Assembly (NCBI GenBank): GCA_013298025.1
Contig: JAAFJE010000006.1
Location: 178,863 to 242,862, forward strand
Direction: 5' to 3'
Source: Cytophagales bacterium
GTDB taxonomy: Bacteria > Bacteroidota > Bacteroidia > Cytophagales > Spirosomataceae
DNA: 64,000 nucleotides
Below the pieces are notes generated by a model. It had not been told where the DNA came from, did no database searches, and saw only the letters and a program-made list of their open reading frames with translations. Both the position numbers and the translations under genes were made by a program. This document shows positions 6,317 through 15,505 of the stretch, in pieces (the first letter of the stretch is position 1; each line of letters begins with the position of its first letter).

Positions 6317-8891
6317 TTGCCGCATTACCTCTATCGTTTCGCTGTATCTATTACTTGGCTTGGTCTTTTTGGGAGGAAGCACCACTGGGGTTTATGGACA
6401 AACTACGCAGGTTAAAGGGCGTATTTCCGACCAAAAGACCAACGAGCCAATTCCTTTTGTCAATGTGAGTGTTGTCGGAACAACACAGGGCGTTCAGGCT
6501 GATGTCAATGGCAATTATACCTTGACCATCAGTAACGTGGGTGCTGGAAAAATACAATTCTCTTCGGTAGGGTATCGTAGTGTACAGAAGGCTTTTAAGG
6601 TCAATGCAACGCAAACAATTTATATCAAACTACAGAGTACAACGCAAAATTTAAGTGAGGTAGTGGTGAAGGGAAAAAAAGAAAAGTACCGCAACAAAGA
6701 CAACCCTGCCGTAACACTGATTAGAAAAGTAATTGAGCATAAAGACGACAATCGCAAAGAAAGCCTCGACTTTTATCAATACGAAAAATACGAAAAGCTT
6801 CAACTTGATTTGAGCAATATCGACGAAGCTTATAAAAACAAAAAGATTTTCAAAAACTTTCAGTTTATTTTTGATAATCTCGATACTGCCAAACTCACAG
6901 GCAAAGTGTCGTTGCCGCTTTACCTAAAAGAAACGGTTGCAGATGTGTATTATCGCAAAAACCCTAAAGAGGAAAAAAGCTATATCAAAGGCGAAAAGAA
7001 AGTGGGTTTAGAACAGTTTCTCGACAACGATGGCATGGGGGCTTACCTCAATCGGATGTACGAAGAGGTAAATATTTACGACAATAATATCAGTTTGTTG
7101 TCGCAGCAATTTATCAGTCCTATTTCGCCGTTATCGCCTACGTTCTATCGTTTTGTTATTTTAGATACGCTTCAATTTCAGCAAATTAAGTGTATTAAAT
7201 TGGGTTTTTCGCCACGCAACCAAGCCGATTTTGCTTTTGTAGGCAATATGCTGGTAGCACTCGATTCGTCGTATGCAGTGCGTCAAATAAGCATGGGTGT
7301 ACCCAAAAATATCAACCTCAACTTTGTGGCTGATATGTCGATTGAGCAAGAATTTCAGCCAACCGAGCAACAGTTTTTGATGCTGTCAAAAGATGAAATT
7401 AGCATTGAATTTAATTTATTTAAAACTGAAAATTCGAGAGGAGTGATAGGCAAAAGAGCGGTGTCTTATCGGAATTATCGTTTGAACACACCCATCAATC
7501 AGAGCTATTTTAAGCCTATTCAAAAGAATGTATTGGTCGAAAATGCCCTTAGCCAAGGCGATGATTTTTGGGAAAAAGCACGCCACTCGCAGCTTAGTAA
7601 GGTCGAGTCAAACATTTATGCGATGGCCGATAGCATTCAGCAAGTGCCTGCTTTCAAGCGTTTTATGACTGTCGCTGGGTTGTTGATGTTTGGCTATCAC
7701 GATTTTGGTAAGTTTGAAATTGGTCCCGTCAATACTTTTTACAGCTTCAATCCTGTAGAAGGCTTTCGGTTGCGTTTGGGTGGGCGAACCATGGCAAAGC
7801 TCAATCCTCGCTTGTATTTTGAAACCTACTTGGCGTATGGTTTCAAAGACGAACGTTGGAAAGGATATGCTGGTGTGACCTATAATTTAGGAAAAAACTC
7901 AATTTACCAATTTCCCAATCATTACCTACGATTTTCGTACCAAGACGAAGTGCGTATTCCGGGACAAGAGTTACAGTTTGTACAGGAAGACAACTTTTTA
8001 CTATCGTTCAAACGAGGTGTAAACGATAAAATGACCTATAACAAAATAGTTAGGGTTGACTACCGCAAAGAATCTCGCTCGGGTATCAGTTATGAGCTAG
8101 GGTTTAAGCACCTGACCCAAGAAGCGGCAGGGAGTCTGAGTTTTGAAAGAGCCACCGATACCGAAGGTTTGTATATCAAAGACAAAGACCTTACCAGTAC
8201 CGAGTTTTCTTTTAACCTAAGATTTGCCCCTAACGAACAGTTTTATCAAGGTAAAAATTATCGGATTCCGATTATCAACAAATATCCCATTTTGCAAGCA
8301 CGGTATTCGTTGGGTGTTGCCAATTTCTTAAAAGGTGATTACAATTACCACAATCTTACGCTCAGGGCCAATAAACGCTTTTTTCTTTCACCGATTGGTT
8401 TTACGGATGTCACAGCCGAAGCAGGCAAGATTTGGGGAACTGTGCCTTATCCTTTGTTGATGATTCATCGAGCCAATCAGTCGTATTCGTACCAATTGGA
8501 GTCATACAACTTGATGAACTTTTTGGAATTTGTGAGTGACCAATACGCTGGTATTTTCGTAGATCATTATTTTAATGGCTTCTTTTTTAATAAAATTCCT
8601 TTGTTGAAAAAACTCAAATTACGAGAAATCATTACGATAAAAGCCTTGTACGGAAGCCTAAGCGACCGCAATAATCCTGCTTACAACGAAAGTTTGTATC
8701 GTTTTGCAGTAGATGAACAAGGACGCTCCTTGACTTACCAACTAAACAATGGCCCGTATCTGGAAGCCAGTGTGGGAATTGGAAATATTTTGAAGTTTTT
8801 CCGAGTTGACTTAGTAAAAAGGCTTACTTACCTCGATAACCCCAATGTATCGGAATATGGTATCAGAGGCAGGTTTAAGCTTGATTTTTAG
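6297..8891 (+). CDS. DUF5686 outer-membrane protein with CarboxypepD_reg-like domain
   Basis: An 864-residue protein. A signal peptide ends near VYGQ, followed by a CarboxypepD_reg-like domain (about residues 35-120: VKGRISDQKTNEPIPFVNV, VNGNYTLTI) and a long DUF5686 region with many alternating beta segments, which suggests an outer-membrane barrel. The ATG at 6297 overlaps gtrA by 20 bp. DUF5686 proteins are common in Bacteroidota and uncharacterised. Its location inside an inositol-lipid operon suggests a role with that lipid at the outer membrane (insertion, transport or sensing). This is inference; no active site is visible. Confidence 0.85.
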   Translation: MKNYLYNCRITSIVSLYLLLGLVFLGGSTTGVYGQTTQVKGRISDQKTNEPIPFVNVSVVGTTQGVQADVNGNYTLTISNVGAGKIQFSSVGYRSVQKAFKVNATQTIYIKLQSTTQNLSEVVVKGKKEKYRNKDNPAVTLIRKVIEHKDDNRKESLDFYQYEKYEKLQLDLSNIDEAYKNKKIFKNFQFIFDNLDTAKLTGKVSLPLYLKETVADVYYRKNPKEEKSYIKGEKKVGLEQFLDNDGMGAYLNRMYEEVNIYDNNISLLSQQFISPISPLSPTFYRFVILDTLQFQQIKCIKLGFSPRNQADFAFVGNMLVALDSSYAVRQISMGVPKNINLNFVADMSIEQEFQPTEQQFLMLSKDEISIEFNLFKTENSRGVIGKRAVSYRNYRLNTPINQSYFKPIQKNVLVENALSQGDDFWEKARHSQLSKVESNIYAMADSIQQVPAFKRFMTVAGLLMFGYHDFGKFEIGPVNTFYSFNPVEGFRLRLGGRTMAKLNPRLYFETYLAYGFKDERWKGYAGVTYNLGKNSIYQFPNHYLRFSYQDEVRIPGQELQFVQEDNFLLSFKRGVNDKMTYNKIVRVDYRKESRSGISYELGFKHLTQEAAGSLSFERATDTEGLYIKDKDLTSTEFSFNLRFAPNEQFYQGKNYRIPIINKYPILQARYSLGVANFLKGDYNYHNLTLRANKRFFLSPIGFTDVTAEAGKIWGTVPYPLLMIHRANQSYSYQLESYNLMNFLEFVSDQYAGIFVDHYFNGFFFNKIPLLKKLKLREIITIKALYGSLSDRNNPAYNESLYRFAVDEQGRSLTYQLNNGPYLEASVGIGNILKFFRVDLVKRLTYLDNPNVSEYGIRGRFKLDF

Positions 8892-8948
8892 TCAAAAGTT
8901 TGTTTTTTATTTGCTCAAATACACATTCACTTAATTGCTTCAAACGAT

Positions 8949-9650
8949 ATGTATGCCTTAAAATCAGCGGGACAACAGGTGATTTATAGAATCATCAACC
9001 CATTTATCAAACTTTTGATTGCCCTCAAAATAACGCCCAATATGGTGACAACGGTGGGCTTATTGCTCAACTTGGTAGCGGCAGGCGTTTTTATTTACGG
9101 AGCGGAGGCTTCGAGAAGAGGCGATATGGATATTATAGGTTGGGGCGGTGCGATGATACTTTTTGCTGGGGTATTCGATATGATAGACGGGCGTTTGGCG
9201 AGGGTAAGTAACACTTCTTCAAAGTTTGGGGCATTTTACGATTCGGTACTCGACCGTTACAGCGAAATGTTTATGTTTTTAGGAATTTGTTATTATTTGG
9301 TAGCACATCATTATCTTTTTAGCTCATTTTTTGCCTTTCTTGCCTTAATTGGTTCGTCTATGGTGAGCTATACCCGTGCCAGGGCCGAAGGTTTAGGCAT
9401 CAAATGCGATATTGGTTGGATGCAACGCCCCGAACGCATTGTAATTATCGGTGGCTCGGCATTGCTGTGTGGCGTACTTGCACCAGTGCTTGGCAACGAT
9501 TTCCGCATTGAAGGATTCGACAGCCGTATTCCTTGGTTTGAAACCATTTCTATTTTTACCATTCCACTTACGATTGTGGCTATTTTATCGAATTTAACGG
9601 CTATCCAACGCATTGAGCATACCCAAAAAGTGTTGGATAAAGAACAATAA
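8949..9650 (+). CDS. CDP-alcohol phosphatidyltransferase, probably phosphatidylinositol-phosphate synthase
   Basis: A 233-residue membrane enzyme with the full CDP-alcohol phosphotransferase signature D-G-x2-A-R-x8-G-x3-D-x3-D at residues 80-102 (DGRLAR, G94, D98, D102). The surrounding helices fit a six-helix membrane fold. With INO1 upstream, the expected reaction is CDP-diacylglycerol plus inositol-3-phosphate to phosphatidylinositol phosphate. The family alone also covers phosphatidylglycerophosphate and other head groups, so specificity rests on context. It starts 57 bp after the DUF5686 gene and is followed by the PAP2 gene on the same strand. Confidence 0.9.
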   Translation: MYALKSAGQQVIYRIINPFIKLLIALKITPNMVTTVGLLLNLVAAGVFIYGAEASRRGDMDIIGWGGAMILFAGVFDMIDGRLARVSNTSSKFGAFYDSVLDRYSEMFMFLGICYYLVAHHYLFSSFFAFLALIGSSMVSYTRARAEGLGIKCDIGWMQRPERIVIIGGSALLCGVLAPVLGNDFRIEGFDSRIPWFETISIFTIPLTIVAILSNLTAIQRIEHTQKVLDKEQ

Positions 9651-9687
9651 TAGCCTTGCTCATACACACACAAAACCACTGTTCGAT

Positions 9688-10635
9688 ATGTTTATAAAAA
9701 AAGCCAATCGTAGAGATATTTGGAGTTTGGAACCAGCTTTTGAGCGGTTTTCTACCAATAATCTACTCGGTACACTTGTGCTTAGTTGTGTATATTTTGT
9801 TTGGTACAGTCAGGTAGTGGGCTTACGCTCAGAGCATTGGGTTTTGTATGGGCTTTTGCTTGTGATGTATTTTGCCCATCCGCAAACCCGTCAATTCATC
9901 AAAGCATTCGCCATATTTGTGGTATATTGGGTTATTTATGATTCTTTGAGAGTTGTACCCAATTATACTGTCAACCCCGTGCATATTCAAGAGCCTTATG
10001 GGTTTGAAAAACAATACTTTGGCCTAACGGTAGCAGGCGTAAGGCAAACATGGAACGAGTATTTTGCACAACATCACCACGCTTTTTTCGATGTGTTAGC
10101 AGGCTTGTTTTATATCAATTGGGTACCCATTCCGCTTGCGTTGGGTGTTTATTTGTTATTTAACAACAAGCCTCTTTTTTTCCGTTTTGCCTATTGCTTT
10201 GTATTCGTGAATTTGCTCGGATTTGTCTTGTATTATCTCTATCCTGCTGCTCCGCCTTGGTATGTAGCTGCGTATGGTTTTGAACCCAATTTTACGATAG
10301 GAGGGAATGTAGCTGGATTAAAATATTTCGATGAAATTTTGAATGTCCAAATCTTTCATGGGATTTATCAGAAAAATGCCAATGTTTTTGCCGCCATGCC
10401 TTCTTTACATTCTGCTTATCCCTTGATTGTGTTGTATTATGGGCGTATGCTAAAAATACCTTGGCTCACGGTTGGATTCAGCATTTTTTGTTTGGGTATT
10501 TGGTGGGCGGCTGTTTATACGAGCCATCATTATATCATAGACGTACTGGCAGGTATGGGTTGTGCTACGCTAGGCATTGTACTTTTTGAAAAATACCTTC
10601 AATCGTTTGTTTTGAAATTGGCTAATAATTTGTAA
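9688..10635 (+). CDS. PAP2-superfamily membrane enzyme, probable inositol phosphorylceramide synthase (AUR1-like)
   Basis: A 315-residue protein with about six membrane helices. It carries the PAP2/AUR1 catalytic motifs MPSLHSAYP (about residues 237-245, H241) and SHHYIIDVLAG (H281 and D285). The family transfers or hydrolyses phospho-groups. The AUR1-like subgroup moves the phosphoinositol head group from phosphatidylinositol to ceramide. Following INO1, a CDP-alcohol transferase and a PgpA-like phosphatase, this would complete inositol-sphingolipid synthesis. The ATG at 9688 is chosen because MFIKKANRRD begins the conserved protein; a start at 9613 would overlap the preceding gene. Ceramide-forming genes are not in the window. 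Confidence 0.85.
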   Translation: MFIKKANRRDIWSLEPAFERFSTNNLLGTLVLSCVYFVWYSQVVGLRSEHWVLYGLLLVMYFAHPQTRQFIKAFAIFVVYWVIYDSLRVVPNYTVNPVHIQEPYGFEKQYFGLTVAGVRQTWNEYFAQHHHAFFDVLAGLFYINWVPIPLALGVYLLFNNKPLFFRFAYCFVFVNLLGFVLYYLYPAAPPWYVAAYGFEPNFTIGGNVAGLKYFDEILNVQIFHGIYQKNANVFAAMPSLHSAYPLIVLYYGRMLKIPWLTVGFSIFCLGIWWAAVYTSHHYIIDVLAGMGCATLGIVLFEKYLQSFVLKLANNL

Positions 10636-10667
10636 GGTGTTTATTATGAAATACTTATGATTATTTT

Positions 10668-10779
10668 TGATTTCGGATTTCAAATTACTAATTGGGGAAA
10701 TATGAAAAAATACCTTTTTTGTTATAAAACAAGACATTAAAAAGTATTTTATCTATCCAAAATCTGAAATCCGAAATCA
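10668..10779. repeat. Inverted repeat with 15-bp arms after the operon
   Basis: TGATTTCGGATTTCA (10668-10682) and its exact complement TGAAATCCGAAATCA (10765-10779) enclose 82 bp of AT-rich sequence. It lies between the convergent PAP2 and carbonic-anhydrase-fold genes. It may be a small non-coding mobile element or a transcription barrier. Confidence 0.65.
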
Positions 10780-10796
10780 ATGATTTTTATAGTCTT

Positions 10797-11282
10797 TTAC
10801 CAAAGAGGAAACTCGCCATTGGCGTGTTTTTGTCCCATTGCTACATAATGTGCTGCTCCTTTTTTCAGTTTTTCGGCTTGTTCGGGAGTCAATTGGCGGA
10901 TAATTTTGGCAGGAACACCCACCACCAACGAGTAATCAGGAATTTGCATTCCTTCTGTCACAAGGGCATTCGCACCAATAACGCAACCTTTCCCGATACT
11001 AGCCCGATTCAGCACCGTAGCACGCATTCCTATCAATGAGCCATCGCCTACGCTTGCCCCATGCACAATAGCCCCATGCCCAACCGTGACCGATTCGCCA
11101 ATGATAGTAGGGTCGCCGGGGTCGGCGTGTAACACGGCAGTATCTTGAATATTGCTGTAATTACCAATAACAATTTTCTCAACGTCGGCTCTTATCACAG
11201 CTCCATACCAAACAGAAACCCCTTCTCCAAGGTGCACATCGCCCATCACCGCAGCCGTAGGAGCAATAAAACAGTTTTTCAT
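10797..11282 (-). CDS. Gamma-carbonic-anhydrase-like hexapeptide-repeat protein
   Basis: A 161-residue left-handed beta-helix protein of the YrdA/PaaY/CaiE type. Hexapeptide repeats run through the first 130 residues (VMGDVHLGEGVSVW, IGKGCVIGANALVTEG). The three zinc-ligand histidines typical of gamma carbonic anhydrases are visible (VLHAD, VGHGAIVHG). Activity as carbonic anhydrase is not assured for this subgroup. The ATG at 11280-11282 (MKNCFIAPTAAVMGDV) is the natural start; 47 upstream in-frame residues are non-conserved. It is divergent from the M20 peptidase gene. Confidence 0.87.
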   Translation of the reverse strand: MKNCFIAPTAAVMGDVHLGEGVSVWYGAVIRADVEKIVIGNYSNIQDTAVLHADPGDPTIIGESVTVGHGAIVHGASVGDGSLIGMRATVLNRASIGKGCVIGANALVTEGMQIPDYSLVVGVPAKIIRQLTPEQAEKLKKGAAHYVAMGQKHANGEFPLW

Positions 11283-11569
11283 ACAATACAACGAGATTGA
11301 TTTCAACAAATAAATACGAAAAGGGAAAATACGCATTTTTCTGTTGCTATGCCAAATTTTTGTATAGAACCGTAGAAGGAAATGTGGTGATGAAGCTTTA
11401 TGATAGATTGAAATGGCAAACATAAATTACTGATTTGAGTTGTTTGTATAAAATAGTAGCTATAAAGTTGATAAACTGCCTCTTTTGTTGTATTTTATCA
11501 AAAATAATATTGCTATACACAAGCCATTTCATCAGCTTTCATACTGAAAACACATCATTCAACAATTCA

Positions 11570-13099
11570 ATGAAAAAAAACTTTTTACTACTGTTATGCC
11601 TCCTTGTTGGAATACAAGTTTTTGCTCAACAAGACCTCACTACCCAAACCCGTGCTTATCGCAAAGCCCACGAACACCAATTGTTGGGCGATTTTATGCA
11701 GTTGTTGTCGATTCCGAATGTTGTGTATGATACTCTTGGTATGCAGCGAACCGCCAATCATATTGTGCAAATGATGCAGGCAAGAGGTATTCAAACACAA
11801 AAACTTGAGGCCCATACCAAAGGCGTTCCCCCTGTCATTTTTGGCGAAGTAAACGTTCCGAATGCCAAACAAACCCTTATTTTTTATGCCCATTACGATG
11901 GGCAACCCGTAAACCCCAACCAATGGGCAGAAGGCATCAAACCTTTTGAATCTGTTTTTTTAGATGCTTCTTTAGAAAAAGGAGGGAAAATCATTCCTAC
12001 GCCAACAGCCAACACCGCCATCAATCCCGAATGGCGCATTTATGGTCGCAGTGCCTCCGACGATAAAGCAGGCGTATTTGCCATTTTATCGGCATATCAA
12101 GCCCTCAAAGATTTAGGCATCACGCCTCGTTATAACCTAAAATTCTTTTTTGAAGGCGAAGAAGAGGTAGGGTCAACACATTTAGAAGAAATTTTAACCA
12201 AATATAAAGACAAGCTCAAAGCCGATTTGTGGCTTATTTGCGATGGTCCCGTGCATCAATCAGGACTCAAACAAGTGGTGTTTGGGGTGCGAGGAGATGC
12301 CAACGTAGAAATCAAAGTTTACGCCTCCAAACGACCCTTGCACAGCGGACATTATGGCAACTGGGCTCCCAATCCAGCCAATTTGTTGGTTAATTTGTTA
12401 GCCAGCATGAAAGATGCCCAAGGAAAGGTACTAATAAAAGGTTTTTATGACGATGTGATACCGCTAACGCCCCTAGAAAAGAAGGCTTTAGCCAATATTC
12501 CAGCACCCGACGAACAAATGAAACAGGAATTGGGCTTTGTCCAGCCCGAAGGAGGAGGCAAAAGCCTTGCCGAATTGATTAGTTTGCCTTCGCTCAATAT
12601 CAATGGTATTGTTAGTGCCAATGTAGGTAAATTGGCTGCCAATATTATTCCGACTTCGGCAACCGCTACGCTAGATTTACGTTTGGTGTTGGGCAACGAT
12701 TCCAAACGACAAGTACAAAAAGTGATTAGTCATATCAAAGCACAAGGATATTATGTCACGAGCAACGAAAGCATCACCGACGAAGAAAGGCTGAAATATC
12801 CTTTGATTGCCCGTGTATTAGCCAAAGATGGGTACAATGCACAACGTACTTCAATGGATTTGCCCATTGCCCAAAAAGTCATCAAAGCGGTACAAAGCAC
12901 CAGCAAAGAAAGCATCGTTTTACTGCCAAGTTTGGGTGGCAGTTTGCCTTTATACCTTTTTGAAAAACATCTCTCTACACCAACGATTACCGTACCCATT
13001 GCCAATCATGACAACAATCAGCACGCTGAAAACGAAAATATTCGGATTCAAAATCTTTGGGATGGCATCGAAACGTATGTAGCCTTGATGAGTATGTAA
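11570..13099 (+). CDS. Secreted M20/M28-type metallopeptidase (dipeptidase-like)
   Basis: A 509-residue protein with a signal peptide (MKKNFLLLLCLLVGIQVFAQQ). Metal-site motifs of the M20 family follow: FYAHYDGQPV, GRSASDDKAG and FFFEGEEEVGS. A dimerisation-type insert begins after VVFGVRGDANVEIKV. It likely cleaves small peptides in the periplasm. The frame extends upstream to 11435 but the signal peptide fixes the start at 11570. The PQQ-type dehydrogenase gene follows 37 bp later on the same strand. Confidence 0.88.
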   Translation: MKKNFLLLLCLLVGIQVFAQQDLTTQTRAYRKAHEHQLLGDFMQLLSIPNVVYDTLGMQRTANHIVQMMQARGIQTQKLEAHTKGVPPVIFGEVNVPNAKQTLIFYAHYDGQPVNPNQWAEGIKPFESVFLDASLEKGGKIIPTPTANTAINPEWRIYGRSASDDKAGVFAILSAYQALKDLGITPRYNLKFFFEGEEEVGSTHLEEILTKYKDKLKADLWLICDGPVHQSGLKQVVFGVRGDANVEIKVYASKRPLHSGHYGNWAPNPANLLVNLLASMKDAQGKVLIKGFYDDVIPLTPLEKKALANIPAPDEQMKQELGFVQPEGGGKSLAELISLPSLNINGIVSANVGKLAANIIPTSATATLDLRLVLGNDSKRQVQKVISHIKAQGYYVTSNESITDEERLKYPLIARVLAKDGYNAQRTSMDLPIAQKVIKAVQSTSKESIVLLPSLGGSLPLYLFEKHLSTPTITVPIANHDNNQHAENENIRIQNLWDGIETYVALMSM

Positions 13100-13136
13100 G
13101 TCTTGTTTTTTGAATAAACTTAAAAACCTCTTGATT

Positions 13137-14285
13137 ATGAATCTAAAAAAAATGTTACCATACATTTTGGTAAGCCTCTTGGCTTGTAAGAGCCAAGAAC
13201 CAATCATAGAAGAAGAAGTGGTTTCTACCGAAGAACCCACCATTACGACCAAAACCCTCCTTTCTGGTTATGAGGTGATTTGGGGAATGGATTTTTTGCC
13301 TAATGGACAATTCGTTTTTGGTGAAAAAAAAGGAAATCTCTATTTATATGATGGACAAAAAGCGAGTGCTATTACGGGATTGCCCCCTATTCATAGCGGA
13401 GGACAAGGCGGTTTGTTGGATATACGAGTGCATCCGAACTATGCAAGCAACGGTTGGATTTATATGGCGTACAATAGCTTCAACAGTGCCACCAACGCAA
13501 CGCAATTAAATCTTGCTAGATTTAAAATTAATGATTTGAAAATAAGTGAATTGTCGGTTGTTTTTCAAACAGAAGCAAGCAATACTTGGTTTGGCCACAA
13601 TGGTTGTCGCATTGATTTTGACGACCAAAACTACTTGTACATCAGTGTGGGCGAAGGAGGTGTAGGAAGCTATGGCGGGAGCAATTCGCCTAATAAAAAT
13701 GCCCAACTATTAGAGAATGCTTGGGGCAAAATACATCGCATGACCGACAACGGAAGTATTCCGAGCGATAACCCTATTTTTGCAGGAAAATCGCAACCCA
13801 GTAGTATTTACTCGTATGGGCATCGGAATCCACAAGGGCTTATTTTTAATCCGAAAACTAAAAAAATCTGGTCGTCGGAACATGGCCCTAAAGGAGGGGA
13901 TGAACTTAATTTAGTACAAAAAGGACAAAATTATGGTTGGCCCAACGTATCGTATGGAGTCAATTACGATGGCGTAATTATTTCGGCAAGTCCTTTCAAT
14001 GCAGGCATTACAGCCCCCAAGTACCAATGGACACCCTCGGTTGGTGTTTGTGCTTTAGCCTTTATTACAAGTAGTAAATTTAAAGCTTGGAAAGGACAAC
14101 TATTGGCTGGTTGCCTTGCCTCTCAATACCTCAGTCGCCTCGAAATACAAGGCGATTCGGTGATGAAAGAACACAAAATGCTTACGTCTATTGGAAGAGT
14201 CAGAAATGTAAAGCAAGCACCCGACGGCAGTATTTATGTGTCTGTAGAAGGACCAGGACGCATCGTGCAAATGGTAGCCGAGTAA
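13137..14285 (+). CDS. PQQ-dependent sugar dehydrogenase-type lipoprotein (GSDH family)
   Basis: A 382-residue protein beginning with a lipoprotein signal (MNLKKMLPYILVSLLACKSQ). The six-bladed beta-propeller of the glucose/sorbosone dehydrogenase family follows, with WGMDFLPNG, WFGHNGCRIDFD, YISVGEGG, YGHRNPQGL and EHGPKGGDELNL-NYGWP. Family members oxidise aldoses with PQQ at the cell surface or periplasm. No PQQ synthesis genes are in the window, so the cofactor may be scavenged or the activity different. It may be co-transcribed with the peptidase gene upstream. Confidence 0.85.
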   Translation: MNLKKMLPYILVSLLACKSQEPIIEEEVVSTEEPTITTKTLLSGYEVIWGMDFLPNGQFVFGEKKGNLYLYDGQKASAITGLPPIHSGGQGGLLDIRVHPNYASNGWIYMAYNSFNSATNATQLNLARFKINDLKISELSVVFQTEASNTWFGHNGCRIDFDDQNYLYISVGEGGVGSYGGSNSPNKNAQLLENAWGKIHRMTDNGSIPSDNPIFAGKSQPSSIYSYGHRNPQGLIFNPKTKKIWSSEHGPKGGDELNLVQKGQNYGWPNVSYGVNYDGVIISASPFNAGITAPKYQWTPSVGVCALAFITSSKFKAWKGQLLAGCLASQYLSRLEIQGDSVMKEHKMLTSIGRVRNVKQAPDGSIYVSVEGPGRIVQMVAE

Positions 14286-14491
14286 GATAACCAATTGTTA
14301 AGACGTAAAAATCAGCCTCTTTTTCCGAATCTAACCCAAGCGTATCATAAAATGCGTATATTTAACGTTGAGCAGGTAAGCCAAACAGGCGTATGATGAA
14401 CGAGCATTGAGGTACATTTTCAGTATAATATGCAGCAAACACCATGGCTATGGGCTTTCCTTTTTATGTACTTAACCCCTCCTTTGCAGGT

Positions 14492-15313
14492 ATGAAAAAA
14501 ATTGCTAAATTCCTAAGTATGAGTATGGTCTGCTTGTATAGCAGTATGTATGGACAAACGCCACAGGTACAACATCAGTTTGCCACACAGCCTAGTTGGG
14601 CTGATGAATTTGACATCAATGGCCCGCCTAACCTCACCAAATGGAGCTACGATGTGGGTGGCTCTGGTTGGGGCAACAACGAAGCTCAATATTATACCGA
14701 ACGTGACCTAAAAAACGCCCGTGTCGAAAATGGAATATTGATTATAGAAGCTCACAGCGAGATATATTTGACCAATCGCTTTACGTCGGCTCGCTTGGTG
14801 AGCAAGGGTAAAGGCGATTTTTTGTACGGACGTATCGAGGTGCGAGCCAAGCTTCCCCAAGGAAAAGGCACGTGGCCCGCTATTTGGATGTTGCCTACGG
14901 CACAAACGTACAGCGATAAGTATTGGCCCGACAATGGCGAAATAGACATCATGGAACACGTGGGCTTCGACCAAGGGCGTGTCCACGCTTCTATCCATAG
15001 CAAAGCTTTTAACCATATACAAGGAACGCAAAAAACATCGGCTATCCGCAGCGAAACCGTAAGCAAAACGTTTCATACCTATCGCTTAGATTGGACTCCC
15101 GAAAAAATTGATATGTATTTTGACAATGAATTGTATTTTTCGTTTGATAATACAGGACAAGGATGGGCAGAGTACCCGTTCGACCAGCCTTTTCATATTT
15201 TACTAAACCTTGCCATTGGGGGCAATTGGGGAGGAAAACAGGGCATCGACAACAGCGTTTTTCCACAACGTTTAGAAGTAGATTATGTGCGGGTGTACCC
15301 GATGTTGCATTAA
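14492..15313 (+). CDS. Glycoside hydrolase family 16 endo-beta-glucanase (laminarinase-like)
   Basis: A 273-residue secreted enzyme. A signal peptide ends near MYGQ, then a single GH16 domain. The catalytic motif is GEIDIMEHVG, with nucleophile E150, D152 and acid/base E155. Typical features include WADEFDING near the start, GRIEVRAKLPQGKGTWPAIWMLP and the C-terminal LEVDYVRVYP. It likely hydrolyses beta-1,3- or mixed-linkage beta-glucans; the exact substrate is not readable. It stands alone, with no SusCD pair nearby. Confidence 0.92.
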   Translation: MKKIAKFLSMSMVCLYSSMYGQTPQVQHQFATQPSWADEFDINGPPNLTKWSYDVGGSGWGNNEAQYYTERDLKNARVENGILIIEAHSEIYLTNRFTSARLVSKGKGDFLYGRIEVRAKLPQGKGTWPAIWMLPTAQTYSDKYWPDNGEIDIMEHVGFDQGRVHASIHSKAFNHIQGTQKTSAIRSETVSKTFHTYRLDWTPEKIDMYFDNELYFSFDNTGQGWAEYPFDQPFHILLNLAIGGNWGGKQGIDNSVFPQRLEVDYVRVYPMLH

Positions 15314-15322
15314 GATTTGAGT

Positions 15323-15354
15323 ACGAGGCTATTGATAACTACCAATAGCCTCGT
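15323..15354 (+). terminator. Hairpin after the GH16 gene
   Basis: ACGAGGCTATTG and CAATAGCCTCGT form a perfect 12-bp stem with an 8-nt loop, 10 bp after the stop codon. It is probably an intrinsic terminator, though the T tract is short. Confidence 0.65.
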
Positions 15355-15505
15355 GAGTTTATAACAATTGTAAGTGCCGCATAATGCCCCTTGTTAGTTG
15401 TATTTTTCCTTCCTCAATACCAGTTTTTATCCTTGCAGATAAGCAGACAGGAGCAAGGACGCTCCGTATCATCAAAAACAAATTGAAACAAAAACAAGAA
15501 CAAAC

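Noticed and set aside
13137..14285. A complete PQQ-dependent glucose oxidation pathway
   Set aside because: No pqq synthesis genes or electron-acceptor genes are near, so only the family assignment is supported.
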